A DNA stretch of 64,000 nt, taken from positions 186,001 through 250,000 of the forward strand of contig JAQJZZ010000004.1 of the NCBI GenBank assembly GCA_030077755.1. The letters are read 5' to 3'. The notes under the pieces were generated by a model that searched no databases, had not been told where the DNA came from, and saw nothing but the letters and a program-made list of their open reading frames with translations. Below are positions 55,630 through 64,000 of the stretch, one piece after another. The translations under genes were made by a program, and so were the position numbers. Each line of letters starts with the position of its first letter. The first letter of the stretch is position 1. Source of the DNA: Filosporella fistucella (lineage: Eukaryota; Ascomycota; Leotiomycetes; Helotiales).

Positions 55630-57973
55630 ATGGATGGTTCCTTCCTCAGCAAAAGCACCGAAAGGCGACAGGAAGAAGTAGCAACTGGTGGTCCCAGGTA
55701 CAAAGAGTCCCAATCTCCACGGTAAGTACACTCTCACATCAATGCATTACAAAGTCGTCAAGGATTTTTGCTAAACATTTTATTTACTGCTTCTCAGAAT
55801 TTCAGAGATTGGCACCTTTGCCCAAGAAGTTCAAGTTCGGCCACTGATGTCACCTGATGGTGGTTCGAGGACAAAACCAATGGCCTCCTTGCACACGAGC
55901 CGCACAGCTAATAATGCTGTTCTTGAAAATACCCGGGTCACCGAGGATAAGTATGGCCTGATCTGTTCTACCCTGAAATGGCCAGGAGTGGCTGTGGATT
56001 TATTGGTGACACGAATAAAGCGCTCTGACAAATATGGTGCCGTTTATCAAGCCAAGCATTGTTCAGATGGATCTCTCCTAGAACTGGAATTAAGAGTGTA
56101 CTCTTTTTCTCGGCATGATCCAAGTGTGAAGAAAAAGTACCTAAAGCGGAATTGTAGGGAGTGGAAAGATCGACGGCGATTCCTGGACTCGTGGAAGGAG
56201 AAAGACTTGGTAGTTATGATTCTTAGCAATCCTGGAGACTGGGTATCGTCGCTGCCTTTACGATATCACTGGACGATTATATTCAAGCGTTCTCAACGTG
56301 CTGGAAGTTATTCGGGAGGTCTTTTGAAGAAGCAGGAAAAGAATGAGGATGAGGAAGGAGAAAAGGAAACGTACGCAGATTCTTTGCCAACTTTCAGCAA
56401 GATAGAGGGTTCACCGCTTCATGTCACGAGAAACCAAGCCGAATTTCCAATTGATAGATCAGCTCACTTGAGATTCATGTATGATGGAAAAACGGCAGCA
56501 CAGAAAGAGAGGGCCCGGAAAGTTCAGAGAAAAAGACGCCAAAACAGGCGGGTGAAGGCAAAGGCAATATCAGGAAAAGACGCACCCACCGAATCTTCAG
56601 CCAATGCTGAGAACAGCCCACACTTAGCCTCAAACAATTCATATGCAACTGAGTTGTTGAACCCTATTTGGAGTGGTACGTACTATGGTGATTACTATTC
56701 GACACAAACTTCAATCCAAAAAGAGCATCCTTACTACAGCAGTCCATATTACAAGTCTTATATTGAATATTATCAATACCAACCATCAATGTACGGACAG
56801 ATCAGCAAGCCACCAGCTAAATCACCACAGACCTGGGGTTGGGGTGGCAATAATTTGATTACCACATCACCAAGTAGCCTGAAATACAAGCCCAGGACAC
56901 GGTATGAAGTTAAATCCGAAGAACAAAATGCAACCCCAAAACAATCAGATACACCCCCGAGTAGCATGTCGTCTGAGGCTTCGCGCCAAAATGATCCACC
57001 AACGCCGAAGAAGAATGTTGCCTTCCAAGCTCCGGTAGCCGACCCACAGAAAAAATGCGGTACTGCAGCACTTACACGGAATACAAGACAAACGTTGTTA
57101 AAAATGCTTTTGTGAGTTCTTGCCACTATGATGCATGTCCTTCTCAAATCTAATATCGCTGGTAGGGAGTATCTCTTCTCCGACGATAACCTAAGGAAAG
57201 ACATCGCATTACGCCAAGCGATGAACGCTTTTGGCTTTGTTGCTCCCGACCTTCTTGCAACTCTGACCAAAGTCCGTAGGATTACTACCGAAGTTGACGA
57301 TATTCGGTGCTGCTGCATGGAATCGGATTTCTTTGAGACTTTGAAATTTAGCGGTAAAATACATGTAAGGAGGAGACTAGGGTGGGAGAACTGGACTTTA
57401 GTGGAAACTGTTGCTGCAGGAAATGGAATAGATGTCAAGCTCGGAAAGGGGAATGGGCCAAGCACTACGCCTGAAACACCTGGATCTAGTGGGCATCCTG
57501 GAGCAATAAATCCTGAAAGACGAAAGCAGGAAGCACTAGTCCAGCGTGTCGCTGAAGTTGGACGCCTTCCAATTCGAGCTACAAGCCTCTCGACTGATTC
57601 GACCGAGAAAAAAAATTACAATGACGACCCAAATAAGGAGTATAACGGCCCCGAGGGAAAACATGGGCTCGAGGTGTCTCCGTCAAGATGGCATGTACGA
57701 AGCCCCCAAATGCCTCACGAAACCAATGTCGAGTCTTCAAAACCAGTGATCCCCGACCTGGAAACAACTGAGAATGAGGCTAGCCCATGTAATAACGAAA
57801 AGATGGAACATAACGAATTTGCAAATAAAGAAGAGGGCTGTCATCAAGCAGGGTGTACCATTGGTCAAGAAGAGATTGTCATAGTGCCGCCCAGAGTATC
57901 TCATAGTTCGAAAGAGAAAGCAAAAAAGGGGATGAAGCGATCTATGAAAGAGAGGAAGGCTCGTAAACGCTGA
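55630..57973 (+). CDS. Unknown basic protein (C), probably nuclear
   Basis: Three exons (55630..55721, 55798..57111, 57166..57973; introns 76 and 54 nt) give 737 residues starting MDGSFLSKSTERRQEE. The first splice was accepted because it continues the frame upstream of the ATG at 55847 into an ATG exon with a perfect GTAAGT donor. A fold-like part (LICSTLKWPGVAVDLLVTRIK, then LELELRVYSFSRHD) occupies about 70-200. It is followed by a basic stretch (RKVQRKRRQNRRVKAKA), a Tyr-rich patch (TYYGDYYSTQTS, HPYYSSPYYKS) and a second ordered region (YLFSDDNLRKDIALRQAM). The C-terminus is Lys-rich (KKGMKRSMKERKARKR), a likely nuclear signal. No family recognised. Confidence 0.75.
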
Positions 57974-58155
57974 TTGCCAATCTGTTTATGTGTTCTAGAA
58001 AGTGTAAATTCAGTAACGAATAGTTAGAATTCCTTGCCTTCGAAGAATTTTATCTTTGCAAAACCTGCTCATGACGTAACTTATCTCCAAACCCTTCCCA
58101 TATATACAAATCATCTTATCTCCCAACTCTCCATATATACAGCCCAATTACTCCC

Positions 58156-59354
58156 TCAAACGGAAAGAGTCAACACCCCAGGTCTATAAGGCAACAGCCC
58201 ATAATCCCCACTCGAACTCGGTGCTCTCCCCTGATACAACAATTGCAAGTTACACGGATCAATCGTGAACGTCTGATCCGCATTATCCCTCACCAAATCG
58301 CCATGACTAATATCATTCGTCCAAGTCGCACCACTGTTGGCCTTCCCCGCAAACGGAGCACTCTCACTCGTAGCCTGTGCTGTCCATGATCCGCCCAAAC
58401 TAGTCGCAGTATAAGAACGGAAATAGCGGCCATTGGAACCGATAGATTCGACGATCATGAGATATTGCTGTTTTCCTTTCACGGTATAGACTTGCACAGC
58501 TTCAAAGAGATTGTTGGTTGTGTCGCTCATTATGATTGTAGACGCGGTGCCAAAATTGCCAGGGAAGTTTCCAATTGGCATACTAGCGCGGTAGATCTTG
58601 CCGTTGTCGCCGGCGAAGAATAGATACATGTTTGTACTATCGCCGATGACGGTCTGATCGATAGCGCCTGTAGAAGAGCCTGTAATCGTCCCTGAAAAGA
58701 GAGGTTGTGCGGCAGACCACCCATTCGCGTTCGTGGGATCGCTCGAGGTGCGGTATGAGAAGGTCGTTGGACCCCATTGGTGAGCGAGAATCCACACGCT
58801 CTTGGGTGCGAAGTAAAAGAGCGTGGGTGCCACAGCGCCGGAGCTCATAGCGTTTTGGCTTGCAGACGCCATGTCAGCCCAGTTGGTGAAGAGACCGAAG
58901 TTCATGGATCCCCAGCTGGAGCCCGTATCGTGACTGGTACCGTATACCAGATGTTTGCCATTGTATGGGACGACTGTGAAATCCTTAAGAGAGGCCCATC
59001 CGGACTTGGGGTTGGCGAGAGAGCCGGTGGAGGTCCATTTGTAGGTTGATGGGAGATTGCATGTTGCGGCTGCCTTGACAGAGGTTACGACTGTGGTCGG
59101 TGTTGCAACTTTGGTGGTGATTGCTGTAGTTGCTCCGCTTGTGCATGGGAGACATTGGGAGTAGTATTGACTTGAGAAAGTGCAGCACGCTCCTGAAGCA
59201 CATGTGGTGGATCCAGAGTACCCTGTTCCTCCGCCTGAGACTATTAGTGAGGTTCGATATAATAATTGAGAGACTACTTACATTGACCATAAAGAGCAAC
59301 CTGACCATGGACGGCGGGCAGCACTGCCAAGAGAAGAATTGCAAGGCGAGACAT
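58156..59354 (-). CDS. GH62 alpha-L-arabinofuranosidase with N-terminal CBM1
   Basis: Exons 59354..59282 and 59234..58156 (47-nt intron) give 383 residues. A signal peptide ([17 protein letters not shown]) precedes a fungal cellulose-binding module at about 22-54 (QCGGTGYSG ... SQYYSQCLP); the intron splits the first Cys codon of this module. A Thr-rich linker of about 25 residues follows. The GH62 domain starts near 83. Expected catalytic residues are Asp109 ([12 protein letters not shown]), Asp217 ([10 protein letters not shown]) and Glu269 ([10 protein letters not shown]). The enzyme removes arabinose side chains from arabinoxylan in plant cell walls, and the CBM1 holds it on cellulose. 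A GTGGGG site upstream suits CreA-type carbon repression. Confidence 0.96.
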
Positions 59355-59434
59355 TGCGTATATCCTTCCAACTTGAAAGCAGCAATAAGGAATAGAGGAA
59401 GACTAACGAAACTACAGAGAGGTCTAAGCCTGCG

Positions 59435-59467
59435 TATATAAACATTTTGAAAACAGCATATCCCCAC
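59435..59467 (-). promoter_or_regulatory. TATA-like box and CreA-type site upstream of GH62 gene
   Basis: Minus strand has TTTATATA at 59435-59443, about 85 nt before the ATG. A GTGGGG (59462-59467) matches the CreA/Cre1 consensus SYGGRG. Single sites occur by chance, so this is only suggestive. Confidence 0.4.
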
Positions 59468-61355
59468 ATTAAGCAGAAAAAATAAACAGCCAGAATTTCA
59501 TGGAGAATAATTACTCCCTCCACAAGCACTGACGTTACATTTAAGGGGGAGGCTCCCGCGAAGCGAAGCGCTGTACCCCGCACGCTGAGCAAGTTCCAGG
59601 GTCCCACAGCCAGGACGCTCCCTGAAGAGGATCAGAAGACTGGTGGGAAAGGGGGGCTCGGCTACGCTGGACGTCCCGGATAAATGAATCAAAGGACGGT
59701 AAAGCGGGTCTACTTCGCCTACGGCAGATGGAGCCGAAAGTTCCCAAAGAAGTGGTGCCTTGGATGATAGGTTTGAGGCGCCATCAACCATGGAGAAATC
59801 CAGGAATACGGGAGGTAGGATTCTTGGCTTTCTGGATCGCTATTTGAGCTTCTTACGCTATGTGTGCCTATTGGGGCGCGAAGATCTTGCAGATTTGTTT
59901 TAGCCGAATTCCTCTTGGGATGGCCTGTTTAGATCAATGGTTCGTTTGGGATAAAGTGTGTTTCAAGCTTTCCCCGCTGTGTAAGCATGAATAATACGAT
60001 CTGATGCAATATTAGAGATTCGTTGGCAGAAACTTTAATTTCGAGGCAGGGATTTTGTAGTTATTACGAGTACTGACGATTTGTGAGGGAGCTCAATGTT
60101 GACATTATATTTACATCATTTATTTTGAAAAGAATATTGGATGGAATGGTAACATTTTTATCTCGGTTCGTTCTCTGAGAGGGTGGAACTACCTCTATAA
60201 TCTGTATAATAACCTTTTGCAATCATACGTTAACCGCCGCTGCTCTGCTGGCTGGCCAAATGATCATGAAAAACTGTGGTCTATGGCTTGGACAAGTGCC
60301 AAGTTGATCCTTGCTGATATGCTATATCAGGTCGCAAATAAGAACAAAATAGATTAAAAATCATCCAAGAATCGAGCTTTTTGAGCTGATGGAAAGACGG
60401 CAACACAAACCGTGCAAGAGGCATGTGATGAAGGCAGAGGGAGGGTCAAGTCAAAGTAAATTTTCTCTGCAGCTTTATATTTTTCGATCTTCATGTCAAA
60501 ACCGCCACCGTTCAGAACTCGTAGGATCGGACCGTTCCTTTAACATCGGGACTTTTTGTCATAGGCCGTATATGTGTTTGCTCCTTGCCAGATGCCGTAG
60601 ATTGTGAGTATAACAGATGCATAAGTAAAGGAGATGCAGTGGACATGCGGAGGAAGTTATACCTTGAAAATTTTGAGAGTTGGGGAGAAGTACAATGCTG
60701 CCACTTATAGACAAAGAAACCTTTTCAAGTTGAGAATTGAAGTACCATCTGAGAGTGGTAATTCATTATTACAGAGGTAGGCGTAATCTCAATGCTGTAA
60801 GCAGTCCAAACCGACTGAGATACTTCATAGGTAGGTACCTCACTATCTACACTTCACGCCTTTTATATAAATCAGGGCAGATATGATTCTCTACGTCGTG
60901 AAAGATCGCGAAAGATTCTCTCTCTTACAGTTCGCTCCCAAGAAGTAGTGGGTATCCCCGACCAGAGTTTTGATTCGCACATTTGGAAAATCCAAGATCA
61001 AATCACATGACCATGGCACGTGACTTGTTCCAGCTCGTGTCGGATACCTAGTATTCGAGTAGAATATGGTTATATGATATAAGGCTTCAGATAATACTTG
61101 AGGCAGCAATATGTAGAATCCGAACTGAATATGTAGAACCAATACGCACACGTGATGGAGCATTTCCGCTAAAAACTCAAATGAATCTACCTACCTGTTT
61201 CAATAAGGAGAAGTGAAATATAACAATGGAAAATGTATATGATACGATATGAAATTATTATTAGAGCGGCACTAGGCCAGCTGTCTAAAATCTTGCATTT
61301 TGATTCCCGCCAACACCTAACTCCAAACATTCTTTAGATACAAAAATACACCTGC
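59468..61355. other. Intergenic region, no gene seen
   Basis: 1.9 kb between the GH62 and mucin-like genes. 59520-59760 is more GC-rich than its surroundings with an open minus-strand frame of about 97 codons without family character. The rest is AT-rich. Confidence 0.45.
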
Positions 61356-63152
61356 TCACTCCCTGATCCTCTCCGTGACCGTCACCGTTGCCGTCACAGT
61401 AACCGTCTCCTTCTCTCCAGCACTACCTGGAGCAGTAGTAGGTAGAATAGGGATGATTGTTATAGGGGGATTATTACTCCCTGCGCTTGGCGTGCGGGTC
61501 GGAGTTGGTGTTGCAATGGAGGTGGAAATGGCGGAACGAGATGGATCAACTACTACTGTGGTGAAGCTGTGTAGTTGAAGGGTGGTTGTGATGGTTGATA
61601 AGGGGAGAGTTGTCGTGACGTCGCCGAGAGGAGGGTCCAATGGTGGTTTTGATGCCGCGGCTGAAGACATGGGAGGAATGATTGTTACTGTTACGGATGC
61701 AAGTGGTGAGTTTTGACTCGTGGTGCCTGCTGCAATGGTTTGGGATGACTTCGATGAGGAGCCAATGTTTGAAGCAGTGATTGAGAGCACGAGGGACGAG
61801 GCCGGAGTCGCGATTGCGCTGGTACTTGCTGTGATGCCGAGCACTTTCTGCGCCACTGTAGTATCCTCACAGCCAACGAATACACCTCTTGTGTTGTTCA
61901 TTGGCATAGCGAAACACTGTTCGCCGGATGCACACACCTCGTTGATGATGAAGCTTCCATCTTTATTACAAGTCCCAACGCTTCCATTGATGCAACCGAT
62001 CTGACCGTCTGTACATTTCGAGAAGAGTGTCAGTGATGAGAATAAAATGTTATATGCTCTTGCTTCTGCAAGGTTGGCCGAGAATTCGGTAGGCGACACA
62101 GATGCGGTAGCCGTCGGAGGAGATGCGATAACAGTTGGAATTTTCGTGATTGTCGCTGATGGGACTGAAAGAGTCGATGCTGGGAGGGATGCTGTCTCCG
62201 AAGCTGATTTGGTGGCAGTTCGAGAGACTCGTGGAATCGTTGAGAAGTCAATGGTAATAACAATATTTGATGACAGTGCCGGTGACTGAAACCCTGCCGA
62301 TGCCGATAGGGAACTCAACACTGGAATACTGCTTGCTGGTGGAATTATGTCGTTCGTGTTGGTGAGCGTGAATCTTGATACGGAGAATGTGAGCGATACG
62401 GAAGGCGTAGGGAGTAAGGAAAATGTAGGGAATGTAGTGGGGCCGACACCCGGCGTCGATGATATGCTGGTGGTAGAGCTGGAGCGGGTTTTTGTTCGTG
62501 TACTATTCTTTGGCGTCGCAGAAAGAGACAAGCTACCTGGAGGTGGAAGGAATGGAGAGGGGGTCACGCCTGGCGCGATTCCAGCATTTATGGTGGTACT
62601 CGAGTTCCTCCCTGCTGCAAAGGAAGTTCCAGGATTTATTTCTGAAGTGGTTGTAGAGGAGCTCAGTCGCCGTGAGCTGGACTTGGAAGCAGGAGTAGAG
62701 CTCTGTAAGCTTGTGCTGAGTGTGACACTGGTCGGCGAAGCGGGTGGCAAACTCAGACTGGCGCTTGGTATTGTTGATGAAGATAATGATGTTGTCGAAG
62801 ATATCGAAGAAGACGTTGAGCTAGACTCGAAGGTACTTGTCGGAGTGATAGTCGAGCTCTGAACAGTTGATGTTGATATACTCGACGATGATGTCTCTCT
62901 GGTAATGATGGGTATTATGGTGATAGGAACTTCTGTGTTAATTTCTGCGGCCGCATTCAATGCGCTCGTGGTAGTGGATATAGTAGTGTTGGCAAATGCG
63001 ACACTTTTCGATGGACTATTAAATCAGTGGGGTTCTAAGCTGATGAATACGAGGAAAACTCACGACCTTCGAGGTAGATCGCGCCGTAAAGGACCAGCCT
63101 CCGTTAAAACAGCCAGATATAATAATCCACTGACGATCGGTGATGCTCTCAT
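61356..63152 (-). CDS. Mucin-like secreted protein with a CBM19-like Cys module
   Basis: Exons 63152..63064 and 63015..61356 (48-nt intron, GTGAGT...AATAG) give 582 residues. The N-terminus (MRASPIVSGLLYLAVLTEAG) looks like a signal peptide followed by a possible Kex2 site (PLRR). Two Ser/Thr/Pro-rich blocks flank a compact six-Cys segment at about 362-415: FSKCTDGQIGCINGSVGTC, then KDGSFIINEVCASGEQCF and GVFVGCE. This Cys pattern resembles the chitin-binding CBM19 modules at the end of fungal chitinases. The protein ends in a VTVTATVTVTERIRE run and has no GPI signal. A chitin-anchored wall or surface protein is inferred; the CBM19 assignment is by eye. Confidence 0.8.
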
Positions 63153-64000
63153 ATTTCCGGATGATTGACAATATGTTGGGTTGGTGAAGGATTGCTTATG
63201 GTGGGGTATTGTGCCTCTTGGCCGCCGAAGGAACAATCTGGTTGACTACGATGAATTATACAGCAATGAAAGTTTGAGTTCTATGCGAAAGGATTGATAT
63301 GAATGAAAGAAGAAGATACGATAACAGAATGAAAGAGACAGACGGAGACTTGATGAAAGAATGAGAGTTCGAGAGGAGAATGACAACGGCAATATTCAAC
63401 TTGAATTTTCCGGAGATATGCACCATCTTGTACCATCACCTTGCTGGTTTCAGACTTGAACGGCCACGATTGAACGACCGTCTAAAGGTCTAGCTGGATC
63501 TTTGCTTTTCTCCTCCTGAGACCCTGTCGCGTGTTCTCAGCGGTTCACGAAATGAAACCGGATACTTGACATGCTGACAATAGACAAGATAAAGACACGG
63601 TCAAGGAAGACATTGCTGGGTGTCGAAGGGGAAGGGCTGTGTGAGCCAGTCAATGTGTCTTTGTACGCGGTAAGTTGAGACGATGGGATGATGTTGTGAA
63701 GCGATGTTTTATGTTGGCGCGTTCAAGAGGCGAGACGGTGGATGATTGGCTTAAACAAATCCGGTCACCACAACGTCGTATAATTGGATACGAATGATGT
63801 ATTGGGCCGGAGAGGTGTTTGAATTAAATTAGAGGAGTGAATAAACGCGCGTAGATATTAGAAGCCAGAAGCGCGGCCCATTGTGTGTGCTTGAGTGTGA
63901 CATTGAATCAGGTGACATAATGGCATATCACTAGGCGGGATATGCCCTCAGCTGCATTTATACTTCCTTTTCGCATCTATAAAGGCATTCAACTATGGAA
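63153..64000. other. Upstream region of the mucin-like gene, right edge
   Basis: About 850 bp with no open frame of note. The first 250 bases upstream of 63152 are GA-rich on the plus strand (CT-rich on the coding strand), typical of a fungal 5' leader. Confidence 0.5.

Noticed and set aside
62347..62862. 171-codon plus-strand frame
   Set aside because: Antisense shadow of the Ser/Thr-rich mucin-like gene.

Overview
The window looks like nuclear DNA of a filamentous ascomycete (Pezizomycotina). Genes are broken by short GT-AG introns of about 46-131 nt, many with CTAAC-like branch points. Products include a Zn2Cys6 regulator, a GH62 arabinofuranosidase with a CBM1, a short heme-thiolate peroxygenase, a secreted dienelactone-hydrolase-fold protein, a fused ABCG transporter and 2EXR, NmrA and ABM proteins. 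Helotiales/Leotiomycetes is my guess from the feel of the proteins, not something the sequence proves. No rRNA, tRNA, CRISPR or intact transposon was found.

Layout. 1-12.6 kb: one Zn2Cys6/AT-hook regulator (2261-4351) and then a gene-poor stretch of about 8 kb. 12.6-18.2 kb: a full-length ABCG transporter and, convergent with it, a peroxygenase. 18.2-21.2 kb: gene-free, with degenerate AT-rich repeats and a pair of CCGGCG/CGCCGG repeats. 21.2-25.6 kb: housekeeping block, a mitochondrial polyprenyl diphosphate synthase (COQ1 type) divergent from the V-ATPase assembly factor VMA12, then an NmrA-like protein. 26.4-31.5 kb: 2EXR protein, small ABM monooxygenase divergent from a formaldehyde-dehydrogenase-like enzyme, and a small Cys-containing protein. 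31.8-32.8 kb: a secreted Kex2-type repeat precursor built like the yeast alpha-factor precursor (KR followed by EPEA). 34.1-42.3 kb: amino-acid permease, class-I disulfide oxidoreductase, secreted DLH-fold hydrolase. 42.8-47.6 kb: Ser/Thr-rich secreted protein and an LDS/RRT8-like membrane protein. 48.9-58 kb: an accessory-looking block of unknown genes, two of them probable diverged tandem paralogues with coiled coils, together with a C2H2 zinc-finger gene and a minisatellite. 58-63.2 kb: GH62-CBM1 enzyme and a mucin-like protein with a CBM19-like Cys module.

How they work together. No biosynthetic cluster is evident. The most defensible shared control is in divergent pairs with short intergenic regions: COQ1/VMA12 (493 bp) and ABM/formaldehyde dehydrogenase (526 bp). 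Several secreted products (GH62-CBM1, DLH-fold, peroxygenase, two mucin-like proteins, the repeat precursor) suggest a plant-material or wall-associated lifestyle. The repeat precursor at 31768-32790 is the best candidate for something new. All coordinates and splice sites were read by eye; protein lengths follow from the proposed splicing.
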